Assembly: GCF_000761215.1 (NCBI RefSeq)
Contig: NZ_CP009438.1
Coordinates: forward strand, 7,296,501-7,360,500
DNA: 64,000 bases
Origin: Streptomyces glaucescens
GTDB lineage: Bacteria; Actinomycetota; Actinomycetes; Streptomycetales; Streptomycetaceae
Direction: 5' to 3'
The position numbers were made by a program, and so were the translations under genes. Shown piece after piece: positions 45,844-54,102 of this stretch (positions are counted from its first letter, which is position 1; each line of letters starts with the position of its first letter). The notes beneath the pieces were generated by a model. It was not told the DNA's origin and did no database searches. It was given only the letters and a program-made list of their open reading frames with translations.

Positions 45844-45990
45844 TTACGTGCCGGGCACCGAAATCGTCGTCAGGCTGGTGGCGGTGATGAGCTGGCGGGC
45901 GTTCAGGCCGGCGGGGCGTGCTTCCATCAGGGCGACGGGGACCAGGTCGCCGTGCTCATCCAGTGGCCGGGCCTCCCGGCGGCGGGACAT
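45844..45990 (-). CDS. possible 48-residue helix-turn-helix fragment
   Basis: ATG 45990 has GAAGGG about 10 bases upstream. The product (MSRRREARPLDEHGDLVPVALMEARPAGLNARQLITATSLT...) has a basic start and a segment AAGL-like HTH (ARPAGLNARQLITATSL), as in small Streptomyces HTH proteins, but ends right after it. It may be a truncated gene rather than a functional peptide. Confidence 0.25.
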   Translation of the reverse strand: MSRRREARPLDEHGDLVPVALMEARPAGLNARQLITATSLTTISVPGT

Positions 45991-46124
45991 CGCTTATTCG
46001 CCCTTCAAGTAGCGGCTCGGCCCGGCGTCGTCACACATCTGTGGCAGGCCCCGTTCGGCGTCACTGACCGTGCACTCGGCGTGTACGCCGAAACCAGGGG
46101 CTTGAACAGTCTGGTGGTCACTCG

Positions 46125-46500
46125 GAACCACTCCGCCCCGGCTGAAGGCGAGCCCGCGTAGGAGGTGACGCTCTTCTCGTATCGGGTGGCGATGCCGTGG
46201 AAGCCTTTGAGTCGGTTGCAGCAGCGCTCGGCGCAGTTGCGTCGGCGGTAGACCTCTCGGTCGAAGTGTGGTGGCCGTCCACCGCGACTGCCGCGGCTGG
46301 GCCGTGCCGGTGCTGGTCGGTCTTCTCGGGGATCGTGTGCGCGATGCCGCGGTGTCGCAGGCGACCGCGGAACCCGCGGGAACCGCAGGCCTTGTCCGCG
46401 ATGACGCGGCCGGGACGGCAGCGTGGCCGGCCCGGGCCACTGCGTGGCACCCTGATCCGCTCAAGGGGCGGACGTGCGCAGACGCTGTCGTGCCGCTGGC
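46125..46500 (-). pseudogene. IS5-family transposase remnant
   Basis: RPGRVIADKACGSRGFRGRLRHRGIAHTIPEKTDQ is the diagnostic central part of Streptomyces IS5-type DDE transposases (usual form VIADKAYSSRGFR.YLR.RGI..TIPEK). After TDQ the sequence changes frame and continues FDREVYRRRNCAERCCNRLKGFHGIATRYEKSVTSY, the C-terminal part with the catalytic Glu region (usual ERCFNRLK). The N-terminal half and both inverted repeats are missing. The element is inactive. Confidence 0.75.
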
Positions 46501-46581
46501 CCGGGGGCACCCAGCACGGCCGATGTCCCCGGCCGCGTCCGCAGGGGGCCCTGATGCGCCGCCACTGCGCGGCGCGGCTGG

Positions 46582-48036
46582 TCAGCGGCTGTTGTCCGGC
46601 CGGTAGACGCTGAGGTTGCCGTACGCCGACAGCACGCCGGCCAGGTCACCGGGTTCGTGCCGCAGGGTGGTGTCGAGGAAGACGAGAGTGGTCGCGGCGA
46701 CGACGTGCAGGCTCTCTGTGCGCCCCAGCGAGCCGACCATCGAGGGCACAGGCGGCAGATACAGGGGGCCGTCCATGAAGCTGAGGTGTGCGGTGCCGGG
46801 GATGGTGAGCCGGTAGCTCGTCGCCGTGTTGCGCTTGAGTGCCTCGGTGAGGCGGGGTATGTAACGCGAGTCGGTTTCGGGAGTGATGGCCTGGGTGAGC
46901 GCGAGCGTCGGCTGGTGGAGGGAGGGGGACGTAGGGCCGTGGGGGTAGCCGTCCAGATCGATGACGGCGTCGAACCGCTGGTCCTGCCGGGCGGCCTGCA
47001 GGGCGGCGGCGCCCCCCATGGAGTGGCCGGTGACGGCGACCCGGCTGGTGTCCAGGCGTCCGGTCAGCGGGCCGGCAATCTCACCTCGGCCCAGACGGTC
47101 CAGCTGGGTGAGGACGAAGCCGAGGTCGGCGGCCCGAACAGCCGTCCAGCCGGCCGACAGCACGGCGTCCTTGTCCCGGTCTCCGGTGGAGGCGATCTCG
47201 GCGTGAACCGTTCGGCCGCCGGCGAGGACGACGGCGGCGGAGTCGTACGGGTGGTCGAGGGCGGCGACCACATAGCCGTGGCTGGCCAGTTCCTCCGCCC
47301 AGGCGGTGTTCTGCGTACGCACTCCGCCCGACCCGGGAGAGAACAGCACGACCGGGAACCGCCCACCCCCGCCGGCCACCGGGGCATTGAACACCGACTG
47401 GGTGCGAGCACGCGGCACGCCGTCGACCAGGAAGCCAGGCAAGCCCGCCTGACGGGCGAGGGCAGCGGAGACGATGCTCGCCTCGTGCTCGGTGCGTCCG
47501 AGGTACTGAGCCCGCTGCGTGACTGCGGGGTCCTTTCGCGCGGGGTACCAGAGCTGGACGAGGACCGTGCGCCGGTCGCGAGGATCGGTGGTGAAGGTCT
47601 CGGGACGGCGTGGGTCGGTCCATTGCACCACGCGGGTGCCGACCGCGAAGTCACCCGATGGCTCGGGGAACTCGGGTACGGGAAAGGCCCAGGCAGCCAC
47701 CGGACCCGTAGCGATGAGGCCGGCGCATGTCACCGACGCGGGCAATGCCAGCCACCATCGGGCCCGCCGCGCCGGCCGGCTGGTACGGCGCCGCAGCAAG
47801 GGGGAGAGGGCGAACGGCGACGCGATGGCACCGCCTGCCAGTACCGGCAGCATCTGCCAGCGGATTCCCAGCACACTCAGCACGACCCCGGACAGCAGGA
47901 AAACCGTCCCCGCCGCGATCGTGACATGTGGGCGGAGGGCCGGCGGAAGCCAGCGTGTCACCACCAGAACGACGGCTCCCAGCAAGGCAAGGAATTCCAC
48001 AGGGGACATGTACAGCCCCGCGATGATCTCGGTCAC
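46582..48036 (-). CDS. membrane-anchored alpha/beta hydrolase (PAF-acetylhydrolase-like)
   Basis: About 484 residues. The GTG at 48036 (VTEIIAGLYMSPVEFL) has AGGA 7 bases upstream; ATG 48009 is an alternative, and the longer frame runs through operator-like repeats. Four N-terminal hydrophobic segments (FLALLGAVVLVVTRWL, VTIAAGTVFLLSGVVLSVLGI, MLPVLAGGAIASPFALSPLL, LALPASVTCAGLIATGPVAAW) anchor it. The external hydrolase domain has FPVVLFSPGSGG (oxyanion region), AVTGHSMGGAAALQAA (nucleophile Ser), VIDLDGYP (Asp) and IPGTAHLSFMD (His), as in type II PAF-acetylhydrolase-like lipases. Its C-terminal end recurs as fragments at 17750 and 32660. Confidence 0.85.
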   Translation of the reverse strand: MTEIIAGLYMSPVEFLALLGAVVLVVTRWLPPALRPHVTIAAGTVFLLSGVVLSVLGIRWQMLPVLAGGAIASPFALSPLLRRRTSRPARRARWWLALPASVTCAGLIATGPVAAWAFPVPEFPEPSGDFAVGTRVVQWTDPRRPETFTTDPRDRRTVLVQLWYPARKDPAVTQRAQYLGRTEHEASIVSAALARQAGLPGFLVDGVPRARTQSVFNAPVAGGGGRFPVVLFSPGSGGVRTQNTAWAEELASHGYVVAALDHPYDSAAVVLAGGRTVHAEIASTGDRDKDAVLSAGWTAVRAADLGFVLTQLDRLGRGEIAGPLTGRLDTSRVAVTGHSMGGAAALQAARQDQRFDAVIDLDGYPHGPTSPSLHQPTLALTQAITPETDSRYIPRLTEALKRNTATSYRLTIPGTAHLSFMDGPLYLPPVPSMVGSLGRTESLHVVAATTLVFLDTTLRHEPGDLAGVLSAYGNLSVYRPDNSR

Positions 48037-48093
48037 CCAGCCATCCTGAGAGCGGAGCATGCCGTGCCGCATCAATCCCGGGTCGTCACCGCG

Positions 48094-48176
48094 TACGACC
48101 GCGGTCGCATCCTGAGGCAGGCCCCTGTGCGACCGGAGTCGCATCCCGGGATCCCGCCCGTGCGACCGAAGTCGCA
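48094..48176. promoter_or_regulatory. array of three operator-like inverted repeats before the hydrolase gene
   Basis: Three related palindromes, TACGACCGCGGTCGCA (48094-48109), TGCGACCGGAGTCGCA (48128-48143) and TGCGACCGAAGTCGCA (48161-48176), are each followed by TCC. Centres are 34 and 33 bp apart, about three helical turns, so dimers would sit on one face of the DNA. They lie 60-140 bases above the hydrolase start. Confidence 0.55.
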
Positions 48177-48518
48177 TCCACACGTCTCGACCGTGTCACC
48201 GAAGCCGCCCGGCCGGCATCAGGCCGGTGCATCGCGCGGTAGGGCCGGCGCCACCCCGCATGCGGTCGCGCCGCCGATCCGGCATGTGATGTTGTCGGCC
48301 GGAGCCGCTTCACTCGACCGCGGTGTACGCATTCGCACGCCGTACCGGGCGACGAAAGAGTGGATCGTGAAGCGACGATGGCTGCTCGGCAGCGTGGCGG
48401 CCCGCGGCCGCCACGGCGCTGATGCCGGGCAGGGCGACGGCCACCCGGAACGGCACCGGTGTTCGCTGATCGGGCGGTTGCCGCCCAAGTCGGGGCCGAA
48501 GCTGATGTCAGGCCGTTC

Positions 48519-48610
48519 GTGTGTGCGGGATCGTGTGTGCGGGATCGTGTGTGCGGGATCGTGTGTGCGGGATCGTGTGTGCGGGATCGTGTGTGCCGGA
48601 TCGTGTGTGC
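48519..48610. repeat. 14-bp tandem repeat array
   Basis: Six units of GTGTGTGCGGGATC (the sixth reads GTGTGTGCCGGATC) plus a partial seventh unit lie immediately beyond the stop codon of the response regulator gene. This is a minisatellite-type array, prone to copy-number change. No protein frame is implied. Confidence 0.92.
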
Positions 48611-48615
48611 TCGGG

Positions 48616-49254
48616 TCAGCGGCGGATGATGCCGAGGTCGGTCGCGGTGGCGACGGCGGCGGTGCGGGAGTCGACGTCGAGTTTGGCGTAGATGCGGGCC
48701 AAGTGCGATTTGACGGTGCCTTCGGTCAGGTGGAGGCGGTTGCCGATGGCCTGGTTGGACAGGCCGTCGGCGACCAGGGTGAGGACTTCGGTCTCCCGCC
48801 GGGTCAGCGCGGTGCCCGGTGCACGTAGCCGGTTCAGCAGCCGGTCGGCGACGGTGGGCGCCAGAGTGGTGCGACCGGCGGCGGCAGTGCGTACGGCGGC
48901 AGCCAGGTCCTCGGGCGGGGCGTCCTTGAGGAGGTAGCCGGTGGCGCCGGCTTCGATGGCGGGCAGAGTGTCGGCGTCGGAGTCGTAGGTCGTGACGATC
49001 AGCACGCGGGGGGCGTCCGGCCGGGCGGTGATCTGGGCGGTGGCTTCGGCGCCGCCCATGCCCTTGCCGAACTGCAGGTCCATCAGCACCACATCGATGT
49101 CGCCTGCGGCGGCGCGGGTGACGGCGTCCTCGGCGGTGGCGGCTTCGGCCATGACCACGAGGCCGGGTTCGGTTTCCAGCACGGCGCGCAGCCCGGCCCG
49201 CACGACCGGGTGGTCGTCGGCCAGGAGCAGGCGGATGGGGGCGTCGTCGGTCAC
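48616..49254 (-). CDS. NarL/FixJ-family response regulator
   Basis: A 212-residue DNA-binding response regulator. The receiver has the acidic pair in LLADDHPVVRAGL (Asp13, Asp14), phospho-acceptor Asp59 in VVLMDLQF and Lys110 in GYLLKDA. The LuxR-type HTH is LTRRETEVLTLVADGLSNQAIGNRLHLTEGTVKSHLARIYAKLDV. GTG 49254 overlaps the kinase stop by GTGA and has GAGG 7 bases upstream. It most likely controls the divergent FtsX/ATPase exporter. Confidence 0.93.
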   Translation of the reverse strand: MTDDAPIRLLLADDHPVVRAGLRAVLETEPGLVVMAEAATAEDAVTRAAAGDIDVVLMDLQFGKGMGGAEATAQITARPDAPRVLIVTTYDSDADTLPAIEAGATGYLLKDAPPEDLAAAVRTAAAGRTTLAPTVADRLLNRLRAPGTALTRRETEVLTLVADGLSNQAIGNRLHLTEGTVKSHLARIYAKLDVDSRTAAVATATDLGIIRR

Positions 49255-50470
49255 GGGTGGGCCTCGGGCTGGGTCTCGGCTGGCGGGGTGAGGGGCAATC
49301 GGGCGGCCAGGGCGGTGCCGTGGCCGGGGGCGGATTCGATGGTCAGGGTGCCGCCGAGGGCATTGATACGGGCACGCATGGCCCGCAAGCCGAAACCACC
49401 CGCCTCGGGGTCGGGTACATCGGGCAGCCGCTCGGGGGCGAAGCCGTGTCCGTCGTCCACGACGTCGAGGGCGACGCGGTCGCCAAGGTAGCTGAGGGTG
49501 ACCTCGGCGTTGGTGGCGTGGGCGTGCTGGACAGTGTTGGCAAGGCGGACTGGGCGATGCGCAGCAACGCCACCTCATGTGCGGTCGCGAGCGGGGCGGG
49601 GACGCCGGTGAGGTGGAAGCGGGCTGTGAGGAGGTGGCGGGCGGACGTGGTGGTGCACAGTCGCTCCAGGGCGCCGGCCAAGGTGGTGCCTTCCAGCGTG
49701 GGCGGGGTGAGGGCGGCGACGAAGCGGCGGGCCTCGGCCAGGTTGTCCACGGCGGCCTGGCGTGCCGCGTCGACATGGCGGGCGGCGGTTTCGGGCCGGC
49801 CGGGCAGGGCGCGTTCGGCGGCGCGCAGCAGCAGTTGGATGCTGGACAGGCCCTGGGCGAGCGTGTCGTGGATTTCGCGGGCCAGCCGCTCACGTTCGGC
49901 CAGAACGCCGGCGGTGTGCTGGGCCTGGGCCAGGTCGGCCCGGGTGGCGGTGAGCTCCTCGATCAGTTGCCTGCGCTGTTCGCTCTCGCGGTACAGGGCC
50001 CGGTAGCCCCACACCACGGCGACGGCGACGGCGGCGCCGAGCGCGGGACCGATCGCCATGGCCGGACTGAAGGCGCCGGTGTGGACGGCGAAGCCGGCGA
50101 TGGCCGCGGCGGCGGTGGCGGTCACCGCGGCCAGGCCGATGGGGCGGCGCAGCAGGTGAAGCTGGAGGAAGTACAACGGGAAGGCCACCCACGCGGCATC
50201 GGGCGTGAAGGCCAGCAGCACCAGCCAGCAGGCGCCCACGACGGCCAGCCACAGCGCGGCGGCCTGCCGAGAGCGGCGTACGCCCGGCACGGCGGGTCCG
50301 ACCGCGTACACCAGGCCGCACGCCGCCGATGCGGTGACGATCCACCCGGTGTGGGGCCGATCATCGGCCACGGCCCGGCCGGCGGCCAGGGCGAGCAGAC
50401 CGATGACCAGCAGGTGCAGGCACCAGGCCAGGGCCCGGGTGGTCGGGGTCGGGGCGGGAGCGATGTTCAC
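49251..50470 (-). pseudogene. DesK/NarX-type sensor histidine kinase, frameshifted in the ATPase domain
   Basis: From GTG 50470 (VNIAPAPTPTTRALAWCLHLLV) the frame encodes four or five membrane helices, a coiled coil and the HisKA_3 box EREREL-type RLAREIHDTLAQGLSS with phospho-acceptor His201. In the ATPase domain the frame breaks at EVALLRIAQSAL near 49540. Inserting one G would give SALANTVQHAHATNAEVTL (N-box). The other frame continues with VDDGHGFAPERLPD (G1) and GGFGLRAMRARINALGG (G2) to the TGA at 49253-49251. The sequence is otherwise intact, so recent mutation or a sequencing error in a GC-rich run are both possible. Confidence 0.75.
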
Positions 50471-50641
50471 AGTGCGTCCCAGGTTACGGAGGCCGGCGCC
50501 CCGGGACCTCCATCGAAAGTTGGAACCGGGGTGCCATCTTCCGGCCCGCCGGGTGCCGTCGTGCGCCAGACGCGCGCACAGGGAGCCGGCGGCGAGGGTG
50601 GAGTCGTACCGCTTCACCGCTGGAAAGGACAGGCCGAGGCC

Positions 50642-51730
50642 GTGTTTGTCGCCTGGAGAGATCTGAGGTTCGCCAGAGGGCGTTTCGCGCTGATGGGGAC
50701 CGTCATCGCGTTGATCACCCTGCTGGTCGGGCTGCTGTCGGGCCTGACGGCCGGACTGGGCCAGCAGAACATCTCCGCGATAACGGGACTGCCCGCCGAC
50801 AGGATCGCCTTCCAGGCTCCCAGCGGTGGTCAGGAGCTGTCGTACTCGAACTCCACCGTGACGGAAGCGCAGTGGCAGCAGTGGTCCAAGGCGTCCCGTG
50901 TCGAGAGCGCCGAGCCGCTGGGGATCACCACGACCAAGGCCACCGCCGGAGACAACAGCAGTGGTGTCTCGGCCTTCGGCGTCGAGCCCGGCTCCCGCCT
51001 GGCCCCTCACAGCGACAAGATCACCGGCAGCGCGGTCGTGCTGTCCACCGCAGCCGCTGACGACCTTGGCGTGCGAGCCGGCGACTCCCTGACGCTGGCA
51101 GGCCGGCGGCTGGAGGTGGCCGCCGTCGGGGGCGACGCCTACTTCAGCCACACCCCGGTGATCTGGACCAGCCTGGACACCTGGCAGAAGACCGCACCGC
51201 CCTCCGGCGGCGGCCAGGGCCCGAGGGCCACCGTCATCGCCCTGAACACCACCGCCAAGGCCGATGTGACCGCCACCGACCACCAGGCCGGCACCAGAAC
51301 GGTCTCCACCGACGACTCGCTGTCCGCGATCGGCTCCTACACCGCCGAGAACGGCTCTCTGCAGCTGATGCGCGGCTTCCTGTTCGCGATCTCGGCCCTC
51401 GTCATCGGCGCCTTCTTCACCGTCTGGACCATCCAGCGCAGCGGCGATGTCGCCGTCCTCAAGGCTCTGGGCGCCTCCACCGCGCGTCTGCTCAAGGATG
51501 CCCTCGGCCAGGCCGTCGTCCTGCTCGCCGGCGGCACCTTGACCGGCACGGGCATCGCCGCCGCCCTGGGCACATTCGTGGCCGGATCCAGCGTGCCCTT
51601 CCTTCTCACCCCTGCCACCGTCCTGCTCCCTGCCGCCGTGATCATCCTCCTCGGCGCACTCGGAGCAGCCCTGGCCATCCGCCGCATCACCTCCGTGGAC
51701 CCGCTGACCGCCCTGGGGAGCGCCCGATGA
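50642..51730 (+). CDS. FtsX/MacB-type ABC transporter permease
   Basis: A 362-residue permease. GTG 50642 starts VFVAWRDLRFARGRFALMGTVIALITLLVGLLSGLTAGL, the first membrane helix. A large extracytoplasmic MacB-type domain (about residues 45-235) follows. Three helices come after it (LFAISALVIGAFFTVWTIQ, AVVLLAGGTLTGTGIAAALGTFV, LLPAAVIILLGALGAALAI), ending SVDPLTALGSAR. FtsX family members transmit mechanical force or export peptides and antibiotics. The stop overlaps the ATPase start (ATGA). It is divergent from the two-component system, the common arrangement for regulated antibiotic-stress exporters. Confidence 0.9.
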   Translation: MFVAWRDLRFARGRFALMGTVIALITLLVGLLSGLTAGLGQQNISAITGLPADRIAFQAPSGGQELSYSNSTVTEAQWQQWSKASRVESAEPLGITTTKATAGDNSSGVSAFGVEPGSRLAPHSDKITGSAVVLSTAAADDLGVRAGDSLTLAGRRLEVAAVGGDAYFSHTPVIWTSLDTWQKTAPPSGGGQGPRATVIALNTTAKADVTATDHQAGTRTVSTDDSLSAIGSYTAENGSLQLMRGFLFAISALVIGAFFTVWTIQRSGDVAVLKALGASTARLLKDALGQAVVLLAGGTLTGTGIAAALGTFVAGSSVPFLLTPATVLLPAAVIILLGALGAALAIRRITSVDPLTALGSAR

Positions 51731-52410
51731 GCCTGACCCTGACCGACGTCACCCTCACCTACCCCGACGGTGACACCCGCCTGACCGCTCTCGATCAGGT
51801 GGGCCTGGAGGTCCTCAAGGGCAGCCTGACCGCTGTGGTCGGTCCCTCCGGCTCAGGCAAGTCCAGCCTCCTCGCGGTCGCCGCCACCCTGATCACCCCC
51901 GACTCCGGCACCGTCACCCTCGATGGCACCTCCACCACCGGCCTGACCCGTGGCGAGCTGGCGGAGCTGCGCCGCCACAAGATCGGCATTGTCTTCCAGC
52001 AGCCCAACCTGCTGCCCTCCCTCACTGCCGCCGAACAGCTTCAGGTCATGGCCACGATCGCCGGGCGCAAACCGCGCACCGCCCGCACCCGCGCGCTGGA
52101 GCTCCTCGACGCGGTGGGTCTGATCGACCAGGCAGGCCGTCGCCCCCACCAGCTCTCCGGTGGCCAGCGCCAGCGCGTCAACATCGCCCGCGCCTTGATG
52201 AACGACCCCACCGTCCTCTTGGTCGACGAGCCCACCAGCGCGCTCGACCACGAACGCGGCGCCGCCGTCATCGACCTGATCACCCGCCTCACCCACCAGC
52301 AGGCCACAGCCACCGTCCTGGTCACCCACGACCGCACCCACCTCACCGCCGTCGACCAGATCGCCGAAGTCCACGACGGCCGCCTGTGCCTGCCGGCATC
52401 GAACCGCTGA
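51727..52410 (+). CDS. ABC transporter ATP-binding protein (MacB/LolD type)
   Basis: A 227-residue ATPase with all motifs: Walker A GPSGSGKS (39-46), Q-loop FQQPNLLPSLT, signature LSGGQ (143-147), Walker B VLLVDEP (163-169), switch His201 in LVTHD. It energises the overlapping FtsX-type permease. Its own ATG overlaps the permease stop, so the two are translationally coupled. Confidence 0.95.
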   Translation: MSLTLTDVTLTYPDGDTRLTALDQVGLEVLKGSLTAVVGPSGSGKSSLLAVAATLITPDSGTVTLDGTSTTGLTRGELAELRRHKIGIVFQQPNLLPSLTAAEQLQVMATIAGRKPRTARTRALELLDAVGLIDQAGRRPHQLSGGQRQRVNIARALMNDPTVLLVDEPTSALDHERGAAVIDLITRLTHQQATATVLVTHDRTHLTAVDQIAEVHDGRLCLPASNR

Positions 52411-52609
52411 ACCAGCGGCCCGCCCGGCGAGTGGGTCCTCGTACCGCGGGGGCCTACCCGCTCTCAGGCCGCCCGCAGTATGAGATGGCCCACCGGGCGC
52501 GGCCGAACTGTGCCGGCATGCCGGGCATGCGGCAGCAGCTGATCATCAGCGGCAGCGTGCCGGCACCGAGCCCGGGGGAGTGACCCTCCCGCACTCACCG
52601 CCCGCACGC

Positions 52610-52640
52610 AGACCTCTCGCGCCTCGCGAGGCGTCTTTTC
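52610..52640 (+). terminator. intrinsic terminator downstream of the ABC operon
   Basis: AGACCTCTCGCG and CGCGAGGCGTCT pair at 10 of 12 positions with a 3-base loop (52610-52636), followed by TTTT. It is about 200 bases after the ATPase stop and is the only clear candidate there. Confidence 0.65.
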
Positions 52641-53307
52641 CGTTTTCCGGCCCCACCACGGCCCCCACGAACAGGACCACCAGCCGGCCAGGCAGTCCCT
52701 GAGGATCGCAGCCTGTGGGAGTGCGAGGCGGCCAGGGGCCGGCGGCTCGACATCGCCAGGTCCACGGTGACGTCACGGCCGGCGGCAGCGGCACCGGCGA
52801 CCTGAGTCGATGGGTGAAGGCGGACGCCGCCAGGCTCAGCCACGGCGGCGAGCCGGGCTCCCGCGCCAGCAGCGAGGGGATGGTGTTGGCGGCGCCCACC
52901 GCGCCCCAGCCGAACGCGAGCGAGGCGCCCGGCATCGTCCCGCAGCTGGCCGCGCGGAGCCGAGGTGCTGGCCCTGTACCACACCGAACGCCCCAAGGTA
53001 CAAGCGGAGTTGGCGGCACTGAGCCGGGTCCGCCGGGTGCAGACAGAGCTGCGGGACGAGTCGGACGTGCCGGGAGCCTTCCATTACCTGGCACCGTCCA
53101 TCGATACCGTCGTCCACTGCGCGGCAATGGACGGCACGCGCAGTTCGAGCTGGAGCGCTCGGCCGACCGTCGGAGGCGGCCGGCTCTCGCACCGCACTGG
53201 GGGCACCCGCCCGGTGCGGACCCCCGTACCCCGCGCACGCCTTACTGACCAGCGCCGGTGACGCCTTGGCGGACGCAGGCAGCCGGCCACGATGCGGACG
53301 TTGGCGG
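52641..53307. other. no confident gene; probable decayed sequence
   Basis: Two frames have some protein-like character: a plus-strand one with LALYHTERPKVQAELAALSRVRRVQTELRDE and a minus-strand one with SLAFGWGAVGAANTIPSLLARE. Neither has a proper start or extends far enough for assignment. Confidence 0.4.
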
Positions 53308-53988
53308 TCAGGTCGTCACAAGGTCCTCGGCGAGGAACGCCTCCACGTACTCCCGTGCGCGTCGATCGAAGGCCTCGTACTGTGCCTCCCGCTCGGCTCC
53401 TGCGACCGCTTCGCCGACCACGAGATTGCCCTCGGCGTCGATGCGCTGCGGGCGCTCTTCAGCGTCGGTGAGCAGGCCGACGGCGGAGTGGGAGAAGCCG
53501 CAGTAGTAGGCGATGCCCTCGCTCAGATTCGTCTCGAGGACGGTCTTCATCCCCTCGACAACGGGATCGTCGGCGGTGGCGCCGGCCAGGCCCAGCCACA
53601 GGACGCGCTTGCCGGCGAGGCGGGGCCTGCTACGGCCGTAGGCGAACCCGTAGTTCCATACACGATCGATCCAGCCCTTGAGGATGGCGGGCACGCTCTG
53701 CCAGTACACCGGGAAGACGGCGATGACGTCATCGGCGTCGAGGATGCGCTGCATATGGGCGTGCGTTTCGTCCGAGTACCTCTTCTCCCTGTCGCCCCAC
53801 TCCGGCTGGTCCGCCACGTTCATACGAGGGTCGAATCCCTCGGCGTGCAGGTCGAGCAGGTCGACGCGGTAGCCGGCGGCTTCGAGCTGGGCGGTGGCAC
53901 CTCGGGCCGTGTGCGCGGTGAGGGAATCGGTGCGGTGGTGTGCGACGACGACGAGGGCTGTCCTGGTGTGGCTGTCTTGCTGCGGCAC
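53308..53988 (-). CDS. NAD(P)H dehydrogenase (quinone), flavodoxin-2 family
   Basis: A 226-residue flavoprotein of the NQO1/MdaB/KefF type. TALVVVAHHRTDSLTAHTARGATAQLEAAGYRVDLLDLHAEGFDPRM is the FMN/FAD-binding start; VIAVFPVYWQSVPAILKGWIDRVWNYGFAYG is the conserved active-site block; RVLWLGLAGAT follows. It reduces quinones by two electrons. I take the GTG at 53988 because GGGAG is 6 bases upstream; ATG 53994 would abut it. It is divergent from the AraC-type regulator, its likely controller. Confidence 0.9.
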   Translation of the reverse strand: MPQQDSHTRTALVVVAHHRTDSLTAHTARGATAQLEAAGYRVDLLDLHAEGFDPRMNVADQPEWGDREKRYSDETHAHMQRILDADDVIAVFPVYWQSVPAILKGWIDRVWNYGFAYGRSRPRLAGKRVLWLGLAGATADDPVVEGMKTVLETNLSEGIAYYCGFSHSAVGLLTDAEERPQRIDAEGNLVVGEAVAGAEREAQYEAFDRRAREYVEAFLAEDLVTT

Positions 53989-54102
53989 GTGCATCTCCCA
54001 GCGGGATTCGGTTAGTTGGACAAGCCCAGTACAACCGCGACGGCTTGGATGATCCATGGGAGAAACGCTCCGGAACATAGGAGATCGTCTACGGTATCTT
54101 CT

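Noticed and set aside
48519..48610. Regular repeats suggestive of a CRISPR array
   Set aside because: The 14-bp units are directly tandem with no spacers, and no cas gene is present.
46657..48828. 723-codon plus-strand frame across the hydrolase gene
   Set aside because: Antisense shadow; runs through the operator array and the 14-bp repeats and has no recognisable domain.
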